A stretch of 64,000 nt of DNA from Halorussus gelatinilyticus (GCF_023238445.1 NZ_CP096658.1:744001-808000); one strand, 5' to 3'. Positions 34,750-43,819 are shown, counted from the stretch's first letter. Notes: generated from the letters alone by a model not told the origin. Numbers and translations are program-made.

Positions 34750-37134
34750 ATGAGTAGTGTACGCGAGGCGACCGAGGACCTCCTCGGGGAGAAACCCGAC
34801 CTCGAATCGGACCTCCGCGAGGTCCTCGCGGTAGACGAGCGCGCCGACGGCTGGGCATTCGACGACGTGCCCGTGGACTCCGGCGCCTTCGGCGAACTCG
34901 TCTCCCGCGACATCGTCGCCGAGAACGGGGACGGCTACGAAGTCGCCGACCCCGACGCGGTTCGGGCGAGCCTCGACGGAGACGCCGAAACCGTGGCCGA
35001 CGCGGACGCGAGCGGCCCGACCCTCCCGTCGCTCTCGCTCGAATCGCTCCCCTCGCTGTCGCGGCTCGAAGCGGGCGGACTCGCCGCCGCGCTGGCGTTC
35101 GTTCTCCTGATGCGAACGTACATCTTCCCGACCGTGTTCCGCGGCGAGTACGTCGTCCTCCCTTCGAACGACCCCTACTACTACCGCTACTGGGTCGAAC
35201 AGCTCTCGGCGGAGGCGGCCGGCGTCTTCGACTTCAGCGTCCTCTCGGGCCTGCCCGGTGCCGTGGCGAAGAGCGAACCGCTGATGGTCGGGACGCTCTG
35301 GTGGTTCACGAACCTTTTCGGCGGGGCCGACGCCGCCGGGCGGGTGCTGGCGTGGTACCCCGTCGTCTCGGCGCTCGTCGTCGCCGCGCTCGTCTACGCG
35401 CTCGCGGTCCGGGTCACCGACGACCGCCGGGTCGGTCTCGCCTCGGTCACCTTCCTCGCGGTAATCCCCGCGTTCGCCTACCGGACCGGTCTCGGGTTCG
35501 CCGACCACCACGCCTTCGACTACCTGTGGCTCGCGCTAACCGCGCTCGGACTGGTCTGGCTCTCGGACGTCGAGCGCGAGGACCTCTCCTCTCCTAAATC
35601 GTGGCTGGCCGCGACCGCGCTCGGCGTCGCGGTCGCCGGACAAGTGATGGCGTGGGAGGCCGGACCGCTCCTCGTCGGCGCAGTCGGCGTCTTCGCCGCT
35701 GTCCGGGCCGCCGCGGACGTGCGCGCCGACCGGTCGCCGCTCGCCGCGAGCGCGTCGCTCCTCGCCGGACTCGCGGTCGCCACCCTACTCTCGCACCTCG
35801 CGCACACCGGCTTCGGATGGCACACCGACGTAGTGGCCTACTCCCCGGCGCTGTTGCTCGTCGGAGTTCTCGCCGTCTCGCTTGCCGGCGAGGCGGTTCG
35901 GCGGGCGGGGATGCCCGCGTTCGTCCTCGGCGGAGCGGAGGTCGCGGGCGCACTGAGCGCGCTAGCGCTCCTCCAGTTCGTCCTGCCGACGTACGCGAAT
36001 CGGTTGTACCGTCAACTCGACTTCCTCCTGTTCAAATCCGGCGCGGCCGAGACTCAGTCTCTCTTCGCGGGCGGTCCGGCCGGATTCTTCATCGGCCCCA
36101 TTCTCGAACTCGGCTTCGCGTGGCTGCTCGCGGTGCCGACGCTCGCGCTGCTCTCGTGGCGAGCGTACCGACGCGACCACGTCCCGTGGCTGGTCGTCTG
36201 CACGTACGGCTGGTACTTCCTCGTGCTTGCGGCGTTCCAGCGCCGATTCGTCGGCGAACTCGCACCGTTCGCGGCGGTGTTGGCCGGTTACGGCTTCCTC
36301 GTGTTCGCCGCGAAGGTCGATTTGCTCTCGCAGTTCGGCTTCGGCGAGGACGACCCGCGAGCCGAGAACGATGCGGACGGTTCCACTCGACGCACGCTCG
36401 GACTCCCCGACAGAGGGACGGCCGCGACGCTCGCGGTTCTGCTGCTGTTTCTCGTCAGCGCGGGCGGCGTCCAGACCGCGGTCCGTCACCAACAGGTGAA
36501 GATTGTGGACGACAAATTCGAGGCCGCGACGTGGATAGACGGCTACGCAGAGCGACAGGGCTTGGAGTACCCGAACAACTACGTCTTGAGCAAGTGGGGC
36601 CGCAACCGGATGTACAACTACTTCGTCAATGGCGAGTCAAGGTCGTACGGCTTCGCGTATCGACGGTACGCACCGTTCCTCAGGTCATCGGACCCCGCGG
36701 CACAATATCAAAAGTTGCACGAAAAGGTCGGCTTCGTCGTGACGAAGAACGTCAATTTGAACGGGCGGGCCGCACCGAAGATCAACTACGCGAGATTCCA
36801 CAAGCGGTTCGGAAGCGCCGGACCGAACGGTGCCAGCGGTGCCGGCCACTACAAGGCGCTCTACGCGAGCGACGACGGGTCGGTGAAGGTGTTCTCGCTG
36901 GTGCCGGGCGCGAACGTCACCGGAACCGTCGGGGAAAACGAGACGGTAACCCTCTCGAAGAAAGTCGAAATCGAGGGCGCGTCGTTCACGTATCGACGAA
37001 GCATTACGGCGGGTCCCGACGGCGACTTCTCGGTGACGGTTCCCTACGCGGGGACGTACTCCGTCGGCAACCGGACCGTCGAAGTTCCCGAGAGCGCCGT
37101 CGAGAACGGCGGTAACGTCACCGTCGGCGCGTAG
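34750..37134 (+). CDS. aglB: STT3/AglB-like oligosaccharyltransferase lacking WWDYG
   Basis: A 794-residue GT-C enzyme. Residues 1-95 form a soluble N-terminal domain with a winged-helix look, followed by about 12-13 membrane helices (about 105-520) and a C-terminal extracellular domain ending in beta-rich sequence with NVT/NET sequons. STT3 features: SNDPYYYRYW (first acidic motif, D about 140), GFADHHAFD (second acidic motif) and SGAAETQS (flexible-loop Glu). The sequon-binding WWDYG is absent; the equivalent place has SKWGRNRMYNYFVNGES. It probably transfers lipid-linked glycan to Asn of surface proteins, or is a related transferase. Just downstream, 133 bases away, is the epimerase. It lies next to orc1/cdc6. 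Confidence 0.85.
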   Translation: MSSVREATEDLLGEKPDLESDLREVLAVDERADGWAFDDVPVDSGAFGELVSRDIVAENGDGYEVADPDAVRASLDGDAETVADADASGPTLPSLSLESLPSLSRLEAGGLAAALAFVLLMRTYIFPTVFRGEYVVLPSNDPYYYRYWVEQLSAEAAGVFDFSVLSGLPGAVAKSEPLMVGTLWWFTNLFGGADAAGRVLAWYPVVSALVVAALVYALAVRVTDDRRVGLASVTFLAVIPAFAYRTGLGFADHHAFDYLWLALTALGLVWLSDVEREDLSSPKSWLAATALGVAVAGQVMAWEAGPLLVGAVGVFAAVRAAADVRADRSPLAASASLLAGLAVATLLSHLAHTGFGWHTDVVAYSPALLLVGVLAVSLAGEAVRRAGMPAFVLGGAEVAGALSALALLQFVLPTYANRLYRQLDFLLFKSGAAETQSLFAGGPAGFFIGPILELGFAWLLAVPTLALLSWRAYRRDHVPWLVVCTYGWYFLVLAAFQRRFVGELAPFAAVLAGYGFLVFAAKVDLLSQFGFGEDDPRAENDADGSTRRTLGLPDRGTAATLAVLLLFLVSAGGVQTAVRHQQVKIVDDKFEAATWIDGYAERQGLEYPNNYVLSKWGRNRMYNYFVNGESRSYGFAYRRYAPFLRSSDPAAQYQKLHEKVGFVVTKNVNLNGRAAPKINYARFHKRFGSAGPNGASGAGHYKALYASDDGSVKVFSLVPGANVTGTVGENETVTLSKKVEIEGASFTYRRSITAGPDGDFSVTVPYAGTYSVGNRTVEVPESAVENGGNVTVGA

Positions 37135-37267
37135 CAGTCGGTAGACTGTTCCGTAGTCGACGTAACGTGTACGACCGGGTAACCGACTAGTAAACACCGG
37201 ATTCCGAAGATTCGGCCTGTAAGCTACCCAGTGGCTTTTTGCTATTCGCGGTTGCGAACAGTAGGTG

Positions 37268-38254
37268 ATGCGAATACTCGTTACCGGCGGTGCCGGGTTC
37301 ATCGGCGGCCACCTCGCGGAAGGGTTCGCCAGCGACGGCCACGACGTGGTCGCGCTCGACAACTTCGAGCCGTTCTACGACACGGGAATCAAGGAGCACA
37401 ACGTCGAGGCGGCGCGCGAAGCGGCCGCGGAAGGCGACGGCAGTTACGAACTGGTCGAAGGCGACGTGCGCGACGAGGAAGTCGTCGGCGAGCAGGTCGC
37501 CGACGCCGACGTAATCTTCCATCAGGCCGCCCAAGCCGGCGTCCGGACCAGCGTCGAGGAGCCCCAGAAGGTCAACGACATCAACGTCTCGGGCACGCTC
37601 AACGTGCTGGAGGCCGCCCGAAGTTCGGACACCGAGCGCGTCGTCGTCGCGTCGTCGTCGTCGGTGTACGGTAAACCCGAATACCTGCCCTACGACGAGG
37701 ACCACCCGAACACGCCGGTCAGCCCCTACGGCGCCTCGAAGGTGGCTCAGGAGCAGTACGCGCGCGTCTACAACGAGGTCTACGGCCTGCCGACCGTCTC
37801 GTTGCGGTACTTTACGGTGTACGGCCCGCGGATGCGCCCGAACATGGCCATTAGCAACTTCGTCTCGCGGTGCATGAACGGCGAGCCGCCGGTCATCTAC
37901 GGTGACGGCACCCAGACGCGGGACTTCACCTTCGTCGGCGACGTGGTGGAAGCGAACCGGACGCTTCTTGACACCGACGCGGCTGACGGCGAGGCGATGA
38001 ACGTCGGGAGTACCGACAACATCGAGATTCGGGTCTTGGCTGAGGAGATACGCGACCAACTCGCGCCCGACCTCGAACTGGAGTTCGGCGAGCGCAACGA
38101 CGCCGACGCCGAGCATACGCACGCCGACATCTCGAAGGCCAACGAACTCATCGGCTACGAACCGACAACGACCATCCGAGAGGGCGTCAAGCAGTTCACC
38201 GACTGGTACCGGGCAAATCGGGAGTGGTACGAACCGCTCGTCCGGAACTCCTGA
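37268..38254 (+). CDS. NAD-dependent sugar-nucleotide epimerase (extended SDR), copy 1
   Basis: A 328-residue extended SDR. NAD motif GGAGFIGG (7-14), DNFEPFYD, HQAAQAGVR, catalytic SSSVYG with Y154-x3-K158 (SPYGASK), and RYFTVYGPRMRPN, YGDGTQTRDFTFV. The pattern is that of UDP-glucuronate 4-epimerase/UDP-glucose 4-epimerase enzymes. The ATG at 37268 is chosen over the GTG just before it; the second copy starts at the equivalent codon. By hand alignment about 47 of 328 residues differ from copy 2. It is the last gene of an aglB-epimerase unit and supplies a UDP-sugar. Confidence 0.93.
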   Translation: MRILVTGGAGFIGGHLAEGFASDGHDVVALDNFEPFYDTGIKEHNVEAAREAAAEGDGSYELVEGDVRDEEVVGEQVADADVIFHQAAQAGVRTSVEEPQKVNDINVSGTLNVLEAARSSDTERVVVASSSSVYGKPEYLPYDEDHPNTPVSPYGASKVAQEQYARVYNEVYGLPTVSLRYFTVYGPRMRPNMAISNFVSRCMNGEPPVIYGDGTQTRDFTFVGDVVEANRTLLDTDAADGEAMNVGSTDNIEIRVLAEEIRDQLAPDLELEFGERNDADAEHTHADISKANELIGYEPTTTIREGVKQFTDWYRANREWYEPLVRNS

Positions 38255-38258
38255 CTGG

Positions 38259-38820
38259 TTACTTAGATTTCCTGAAGATGTCGAGGGCAAGTTCAGTTCT
38301 AGTGCCAAGGACGACCTTGTCTGGGTCCCGGAAGTCCGCTACCGCGCTCCCCTTCCGGAGGAACTTGGGGTTCATCGCCATGTGGAAGTCTTCGTCGAGC
38401 GTCTTCCCAGAGGTATCGGCGGGTATCGGGGCGACGGTCTCCTCGGTGGTGCCGGGAACGACCGTGGACTTGACCACGACTAGATGCGAGTCGTCGGAGG
38501 ATAGCGCCTCACCGAGCGACTGCGCGCCCGCTTCCATGATGTCGAGATCGATGTCCTCGCGGGACGGTGTCGGTAGTGTGAGGAACGTGACGTCTGTTTC
38601 CCGAACTGCAGCATAGTCGGTGGTCGCCCGCAGTCGGCCCCCCACCGTATTCGGCGACGAGGTCGTCGAGGCCGAGTTCGTGAATCCGAGCGTCGGCCGC
38701 GTTGATGGAGTCGACAAGTTGCTCGTCGATATCGATGTTCGTCACCTCGTGACCATAGTCGGCGAAGCAGGCGGCGACAGTGGTGCCGACGTAGCCGCTC
38801 CCGACGATGCTGACGTTCAT
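38259..38820 (-). pseudogene. aglM: Truncated, frameshifted UDP-glucose/UDP-sugar 6-dehydrogenase (AglM-like)
   Basis: From the ATG at 38820 the protein reads MNVSIVGSGYVGTTVAACFAD and LGLDDLVAEYGGG, then leaves frame in a run of six G (plus strand C, about 38637-38642); the +1 frame continues GRLRATTDYAAVRETDVTFL, VVKSTVVPGTT and MNPKFLRKGSAV to a stop at 38259. Removing one G restores an unbroken frame. The product ends after about 187 residues, while family members have about 430, so the catalytic-Cys domain is missing. The start matches aglM/UDP-glucose dehydrogenases. It is a dead copy, or the frameshift could be a sequencing error in a gene that is truncated anyway. Confidence 0.88.
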
Positions 38821-39032
38821 TACCGGATGTGTTTGCGGGAGTTTTCTTTAGGCTTCAGGTCTTGGAGGGTGAAAGCCAGCGTGCAGTTGGTGAGATACTC
38901 GCGTTGGTTGCGCTCTATCTCGGTCACAGACGACCCTACTTAGACGCGTAGGGGGAGTGGTAAATCCGAGACCCATGTCAAGGTCATCTGTATTAGCAAC
39001 AAAATCGAATACCGTGACCGATTGAAGGAACG

Positions 39033-39040
39033 CGTCGACT
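39033..39040. repeat. IS target-site duplication, left copy
   Basis: CGTCGACT precedes the IS and recurs at 39773-39780 after it. The 8-base length is usual for IS6-family transposition. Joining the flanks at one copy restores cdc6 homology. Confidence 0.9.
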
Positions 39041-39772
39041 GGCACTGTCTAGTTAAGGAGCGAGCAGGTCAAAGAGCTAGTTGTTCATGCTACTCTCAAA
39101 CCTGCTCAGAGAGACGTTAGATACCGCGACTCTTGAATGTTGGCAGCGGGAGCGGACGGCGACGCCCGTCAGGGCGTTCGCCGTCCGGCTCCACGCTGCT
39201 GGCTGTTCGCTCAGAGAAACAGCAGCGATTCTTGAGCTCCTCGGCGTTGAACGGACGCATGGAGCGGTTTGGAACTGGGTGCATCGGCTGGCTGACAGCG
39301 TCGGCGACCCGCCGTCGGCGACGCCGACGCGGGTCGCGGTCGACGAGACCGCTGTCCGGATTAACGGCGAGTGGTCTTGGGTGTACGCTGCAATTGACCT
39401 CGAAACGAAGGTGCTACTTGATGTCGCCGTGTTTGGTCGGCGTGGCACCGATCCAGCGGCCGCGTTCCTCCACGGTCTCACCCAGAAACACGATTGTTCA
39501 GAAACCGTGTTTCTGGTCGATGGTGCAGGCTATCTGACTGCCCTCTCTCGATTAGGATTGAGCGGTCACCTTGAATATGTTGACCGAAACCACATCGAAA
39601 AGTGGTTTCACACCCTCAAAATGAGAATTGACCGCTTCCATTCGTCGTGGGTGGGCAGTCGGCCGAGCGTCCGCCAGTGGCTTGCATCGTTTGTTCATTA
39701 CTATAACTTCCAGCGACCGCACCAAGCACTCGATGAACGCACGCCAGTCGAGGAGGAAAACTAGACAGTGCC
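39041..39772 (+). mobile_element. IS6-family insertion sequence, 732 bp, complete
   Basis: Perfect 14-bp inverted ends: GGCACTGTCTAGTT at 39041-39054 and AACTAGACAGTGCC at 39759-39772. An 8-bp target duplication flanks it and one intact transposase fills it. Both its size and its ends match the haloarchaeal IS6 elements. The intact ends, TSD and ORF suggest a recent insertion into an already decaying cdc6 copy. Confidence 0.95.
39087..39764 (+). CDS. tnpA: IS6-family transposase
   Basis: A 225-residue DDE transposase. N-terminal HTH (AAGCSLRETAAILELLGVERTH in pieces), then the catalytic triad: Asp in RVAVDETAVRI, Asp in FLVDGAGYL, and Glu in DRNHIEKWFHTLKMR, with HYYNFQRPHQAL at the end typical of IS6. 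The ATG at 39087 is preferred over a TTG two codons earlier. The frame is complete, so the element may still be able to move. Confidence 0.95.
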   Translation: MLLSNLLRETLDTATLECWQRERTATPVRAFAVRLHAAGCSLRETAAILELLGVERTHGAVWNWVHRLADSVGDPPSATPTRVAVDETAVRINGEWSWVYAAIDLETKVLLDVAVFGRRGTDPAAAFLHGLTQKHDCSETVFLVDGAGYLTALSRLGLSGHLEYVDRNHIEKWFHTLKMRIDRFHSSWVGSRPSVRQWLASFVHYYNFQRPHQALDERTPVEEEN

Positions 39773-39997
39773 CGTCGACTTTAGTCTACAGGACAATGAA
39801 CTGTTCCTCCTCCGAAACATGGCGGAGATGCCGTCTTTGAAGATTGAGTCTATCGACTTCTCAAAGAACAGTCTTTCCTCGGGATAATCTAGAGCAATCA
39901 CACCGGTGGTCAACTCGGGGAAGGGGTTACTTGGAACACCGACTTCTCGGTAATCCTCCAGTCCCACCCTAGCCTTAGTTGAAGAACAAGCAACGTT

Positions 39998-40090
39998 CAC
40001 TCTGTACGAGGTATGCCTCGGAACGGTTCACTCGATACGAGGTGAATAGTGGACTGACCGTCCAACAGTACCTCGTTGTTGGGTGTGTCT
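39998..40090. other. Decayed second set of ORB-like boxes
   Basis: CACTCTGTACGAGGTATGCCT (39998-40018), CACTCGATACGAGGTG (40029-40044) and CCTCGTTGTTGGGTGTGTCT (40071-40090) correspond in order and spacing to the boxes after the intact orc1/cdc6 (34473-34605). The last box keeps the core; the first two have changes. Confidence 0.75.
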
Positions 40091-40171
40091 GAGAATTCCA
40101 ATAGTCTAAATAATTGCCACGGTGCTGTTAAATGAGGGAGTATCGACGGAAAGCCGTATAGAGATAACAGG

Positions 40172-40179
40172 TTTTAAGC
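40172..40179 (+). promoter_or_regulatory. TATA-like element before the sugar transferase
   Basis: TTTTAAGC is 25-32 bases before the ATG at 40204. It is just after the second box array. Confidence 0.45.
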
Positions 40180-40203
40180 TATAGCAATATCCCAAATCGG
40201 GTG

Positions 40204-41604
40204 ATGGTCTCCGGGTTCCGGTATCGAGTGGTAAGCGTCGTCGGCGCGGCGTTCATCGCGGCTATCGCCGTCTTGATGGCGAATGCCTCCTCTTTACAGA
40301 CTCTGTTTACGACTGCGGTCCCGGTGTTCCGGCGACTGCCACCAACCGTGTTGACCGGGAACAAACTCACTTTAGTCGTCGTGACGACGACGCTCGTGGT
40401 CGTCGGCAGTTTGATGCCGCTGTTCAAACCCAGGCCCCGACGGATACTCGACACAATCCTCCTCGCCCAGCGGCGCACGGTCACCGCCTGCCTCGCGCTC
40501 GCCACTATCGGGTACTTCGACTATACATATCGGCTTCCCCGATCTACGCTCGTACTGGCGACAATCGGCCTTCTTATCGGCCTTCCGGCGTGGTTTGTCG
40601 CAATTCGCCGACGGCCGGTCGAAAAAGAGCGAGCGGTCATCGTCGGTGACGACTCCGAAGAGATTGCCGACGTGCTGGACGAAATCGACGTACCGGTTGT
40701 CGGCTACGTTTCACCGCCGAGTCCGTACTACACCGGCCACAATGGAGTTTCGAGCGAGCGTGCCGTCACCGACGGCAGCGGTGAGGCGTTGCTGGAGGAC
40801 TTGGACTGTCTCAGCGGTCTTTCGCGTCTCGAGGAAGTGCTTGTCGATTATAATGTGGATACGGTGGTGCTGGCATTCGCCCAGCCCGATCGGGCGGAGT
40901 TCTTCGGCGCGCTCGATACCTGTTACGAGCACGGCGTCGACGCGAAGGTCCACCGGGAGCACGCGGACGACGTGCTGACGACGACTACGCGCGGGGACGA
41001 GGTGCTCGTCGACGTCGAACTCGAACCGTGGGACTGGCAGGATTACGTGTTCAAGCGGGGGTTCGACGGGGCGTTCGCTTCGGTTGGGTTGCTGGCGTTT
41101 GCGCCGTTCCTAGTGGTGATTGCAGTCGCAATCAAAATCGACAGTCCTGGTCCGATTCTATACAGTCAGGAGCGGACGGCGGAGTTCGGGGACACGTTTA
41201 CCGTCTACAAATTCCGGACGATGATTCCCGAGGATGAGTCGGTGATGCCCATCGAAGACGAGGCGAACGACCGCATCACCCGCGTCGGGCGCTTCCTCCG
41301 TAAGACGCATCTTGACGAAGTGCCCCAACTCTGGTCGATTCTCGTCGGCGAGATGAGCGTCGTCGGACCTCGGGCTGTCTGGACCGACGAAGAGCAACTG
41401 CTGGAGGAGACGACCGACATGTGGCGCAAGCGCTGGTTCGTCAAGCCAGGACTGACGGGGTTAGCGCAGATCAACGACGCCAAGAGCACGGACCCAGCCG
41501 CGAAACTCCGATACGATCTCGAATACATCCGCCGCCAGTCGTTCTGGCTCGACGTGAAAATCGTGGTTCGGCAAATTTGGAAGGTATTTGCCGACGCCTT
41601 GTAG
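40204..41604 (+). CDS. Polyprenyl glycosylphosphotransferase (WbaP/WcaJ-like)
   Basis: A 466-residue initiating enzyme for a lipid-linked glycan. About four to five helices lie in the first 140 residues, followed by a CoA-binding-like soluble segment (ERAVIVGDDSEEIADVL), and then the phosphoglycosyltransferase module from about 275: KRGFDGAFASVGLL, a re-entrant membrane helix, KIDSPGPILYSQERT, VYKFRTM and RKTHLDEVPQLWSILVGEMSVVGPR with KPGLTGLAQIN. It moves a sugar 1-phosphate from UDP-sugar to dolichyl phosphate. The ATG at 40204 is chosen over the adjacent GTG. A glycan pathway begins here, after the second cdc6 remnant. Confidence 0.93.
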   Translation: MVSGFRYRVVSVVGAAFIAAIAVLMANASSLQTLFTTAVPVFRRLPPTVLTGNKLTLVVVTTTLVVVGSLMPLFKPRPRRILDTILLAQRRTVTACLALATIGYFDYTYRLPRSTLVLATIGLLIGLPAWFVAIRRRPVEKERAVIVGDDSEEIADVLDEIDVPVVGYVSPPSPYYTGHNGVSSERAVTDGSGEALLEDLDCLSGLSRLEEVLVDYNVDTVVLAFAQPDRAEFFGALDTCYEHGVDAKVHREHADDVLTTTTRGDEVLVDVELEPWDWQDYVFKRGFDGAFASVGLLAFAPFLVVIAVAIKIDSPGPILYSQERTAEFGDTFTVYKFRTMIPEDESVMPIEDEANDRITRVGRFLRKTHLDEVPQLWSILVGEMSVVGPRAVWTDEEQLLEETTDMWRKRWFVKPGLTGLAQINDAKSTDPAAKLRYDLEYIRRQSFWLDVKIVVRQIWKVFADAL

Positions 41605-41737
41605 TAACTGGTCGAGTCCTACTACAACGAATCCGTCTACACCCTCGAAGTGTCATCGTTGATTCCGTTGTCGGACATCTCGCTCCACCGTGTCGCAGGC
41701 TTTATCTGGGCATCACGTTATTCAGCCACCATCCACC

Positions 41738-41947
41738 ATGACTGACGTACGCGAGGCGACAGACGGAGTCCTCGCGGAGAAACAAAACCTCAAATCAGAC
41801 TTGCGTGAAGTTCTCTCTGTCGACGAGCGCACCGACGGATGGTCCTTCGACGACGTGCTACTCGACTCGGGGACGTTGGGCGAGTTTCCTTGTAGAAGCT
41901 ATTCTAATTTCTTAGCCTCTATTGACAATTTTTTCTCTGAACAGTGA
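41738..41947 (+). pseudogene. 5' remnant of aglB
   Basis: The first 49 codons match the N terminus of the full gene at 34750: VREATDGVLAEKQNLKSD and VLSVDERTDGWSFDDVLLDSG, with several substitutions. After GTLGEF the frame leaves homology and ends with 20 unrelated residues. The missing 740 residues include all membrane helices. The promoter is also duplicated. It marks the right part of the duplicated unit. Confidence 0.88.
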
Positions 41948-41998
41948 GCAACGCGGCCGCTGCCGTTCGACGTGTGATAGTTACTCGGAGTCTAAAAC

Positions 41999-42006
41999 TA
42001 TTTAAC
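41999..42006 (+). promoter_or_regulatory. TATA box for nucleotidyltransferase gene
   Basis: TATTTAAC lies 24-31 bases before the ATG at 42030, indicating a leaderless transcript. Confidence 0.55.
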
Positions 42007-42029
42007 ACTCGGTGAGTGTCCACGTGTAT

Positions 42030-42779
42030 ATGAAAGCCGTCGTGCTAGCTGCCGGAGAAGGAACCCGACTTCGACCCCTAACTGAGGACAAGCCGAAGGG
42101 AATGGTCGAAGTGGACGGAAAGCCGATCCTCAACCACTGCTTCGATCAACTGGCCGAACTGGGGGCCGACGAGTTCGTGGTTGTAGTGGGATACCGCAAG
42201 CAGGATATCATCGAATACTACGGTGACGAGTATGACGGTATCCCCATCACGTACGCTCACCAGCGTGAGCAGAAGGGACTTGCTCATGCATTGCTCACGG
42301 TTGAGGAACACATCGACGACGACTTCATGCTCATCTTGGGCGACAACATCTTTGACGCGAATCTAGGTGACGTGGTCAAACGCCAACGGGAGGACCGCGC
42401 GGACGCGGCCTTCCTCACGGAGGAAGTTCCGTACGAGGAGGCGAGTCGATACGGGGTGTGTGATACCAACGACTACGGTGAGATTACCAACGTGGTTGAG
42501 AAACCCGAGAACCCGCCGTCGAACCTCGTGATGACTGGCTTCTACACCTTCACGCCCGCAATCTTCCATGCATGTCATCTGGTCCAACCGTCGAACCGCG
42601 GCGAGTACGAGATCAGCGAGGCCATCGACCTGCTCATCCAGAGCGGCCGGACGATAGATGCAATTCGGATGGACGGTTGGCGAGTAGACGTCGGATATCC
42701 CGAAGACCGGGACCGGGCAGAAAGCCTCCTTCAGGGTGAGGAGCCAGAGCCAGAGGTAGCGGAAGTGTCGTCCGACTGA
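42030..42779 (+). CDS. Sugar-1-phosphate nucleotidyltransferase (AglF/RmlA-like)
   Basis: A 249-residue enzyme: VLAAGEGTRLRPLTEDKPKGM (motif in two parts), ILNHCFDQL, YAHQREQKGLAHAL, the metal-binding LGDNIFD, and VEKPENPPS. Active form likely makes UDP-glucose, dTDP-glucose or similar. The ATG at 42030 starts MKAVVLAAGEG; the GTG six codons upstream is not needed. The gene is 53 bases before epimerase copy 2, so the two likely share a transcript and pathway. Confidence 0.93.
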   Translation: MKAVVLAAGEGTRLRPLTEDKPKGMVEVDGKPILNHCFDQLAELGADEFVVVVGYRKQDIIEYYGDEYDGIPITYAHQREQKGLAHALLTVEEHIDDDFMLILGDNIFDANLGDVVKRQREDRADAAFLTEEVPYEEASRYGVCDTNDYGEITNVVEKPENPPSNLVMTGFYTFTPAIFHACHLVQPSNRGEYEISEAIDLLIQSGRTIDAIRMDGWRVDVGYPEDRDRAESLLQGEEPEPEVAEVSSD

Positions 42780-42832
42780 CTTCCGGTTCGAACTCGGTGG
42801 TTTTTTCTTGACTCGATTCCCGGCCGGTAGTA

Positions 42833-43819
42833 ATGAGAATACTCGTCACCGGTGGCGCGGGATTCATCGGCGGCCATCTCGCCGAAAAGTTCAGCCGCGA
42901 CGGCCACGACGTAGTTGCGTTTGATAACTTCGAGCCGTTCTACGACGTAGGTATCAAAGAACACAACGTCGAGACGGCGCAGAGAGCTGCCGCGGAAGGC
43001 GATGGAAGCTACGAACTGATAGAGGGCGACCTCCGCGATGAGGAGGTAATTAGCCAGTACGTCGCCGAAGCTGACGTTATCTTCCATCAAGCGGCTCAGG
43101 CCGGCGTCCGTGCCAGCGTCAAGGAACCTCAGAAGGTCAACGATATCAACGTCTCGGGCACGCTGAACGTGCTGGAAGCAGCCCGGGATTCGGAGACCGA
43201 ACGAGTGGTAGTGGCAAGCTCTTCATCGGTGTACGGCAAACCCGAGTATCTGCCCTACGACGAGAATCACTCGACGACGCCCGTGAGTCCCTACGGTGCC
43301 TCAAAACTTGCCCAGGAGCAGTACGCGCGAGTCTACAACGAGGTCTACGGCCTGCCAACCGTCTCGCTGCGGTACTTCACGGTGTACGGCCCGCGGATGC
43401 GCCCCAACATGGCCATCAGCAACTTCGTCTCGCGATGTCTTAACGGCGAGCCACCGGTCATCTACGGCGACGGGACTCAGACGCGAGACTTCACCTACAT
43501 CGACGACGTGGTTGAGGCTAATCGAACACTCCTCACAACCGACACCGCCGACGGTGAGGTCCTGAACATCGGTAGTACTGATAACATCGAGATTCGGACG
43601 CTGGCCAAGGAGATACGTGACCAACTCTCCCCGGACCTTGAATTGGAGTACGACGAGCGCAACGACGCCGACGCCGAACACACCCACGCCGACATCTCGA
43701 AAGCCAACGACCTGCTTGGATACGAACCCACGATGACCATCCGCAAGGGCGTCGAAGAGTTCGCCGACTGGTACCGGGAGAACCGAGATTGGTACGAACC
43801 GCTTGTTCGTAGCTCGTGA
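42833..43819 (+). CDS. NAD-dependent sugar-nucleotide epimerase, copy 2
   Basis: A 328-residue extended SDR almost the same as copy 1 at 37268 (about 86% identical by hand count). The same features are present: GGAGFIGG, Y154-x3-K158 in SPYGASK, and YGDGTQTRDFTYID. Differences lie mainly in residues 19-82 and 270-326. Both copies are complete and codon-clean, so both probably work. It follows the nucleotidyltransferase and precedes a GT4, giving a compact glycan operon. Confidence 0.93.
   Translation: MRILVTGGAGFIGGHLAEKFSRDGHDVVAFDNFEPFYDVGIKEHNVETAQRAAAEGDGSYELIEGDLRDEEVISQYVAEADVIFHQAAQAGVRASVKEPQKVNDINVSGTLNVLEAARDSETERVVVASSSSVYGKPEYLPYDENHSTTPVSPYGASKLAQEQYARVYNEVYGLPTVSLRYFTVYGPRMRPNMAISNFVSRCLNGEPPVIYGDGTQTRDFTYIDDVVEANRTLLTTDTADGEVLNIGSTDNIEIRTLAKEIRDQLSPDLELEYDERNDADAEHTHADISKANDLLGYEPTMTIRKGVEEFADWYRENRDWYEPLVRSS

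Larger units (their letters stand above)
38972..39987 (+). pseudogene. Second orc1/cdc6, internally deleted and split by an IS
   Basis: At 38972-39040 the sequence aligns with 33813-33880 of the intact initiator (GT-AT-TGTATTAGCAACAAAATCG and so on). After the IS, 39781-39805 continues exactly where it stopped (TTTAGTCTACAGGACAATGAACTG). A deletion then jumps to the C-terminal winged helix (39842-39987, TCAAAGAACAGTC and onward), and the original stop is lost. There is no ATPase domain. It is therefore a decayed duplicate. Confidence 0.9.

Noticed and set aside
41605-41737. Possible coding fragment (ESYYNESVYTLEVSS) after the sugar transferase
   Set aside because: It is too short to assign to a family, and it may simply be the spacer before the duplicated aglB promoter.
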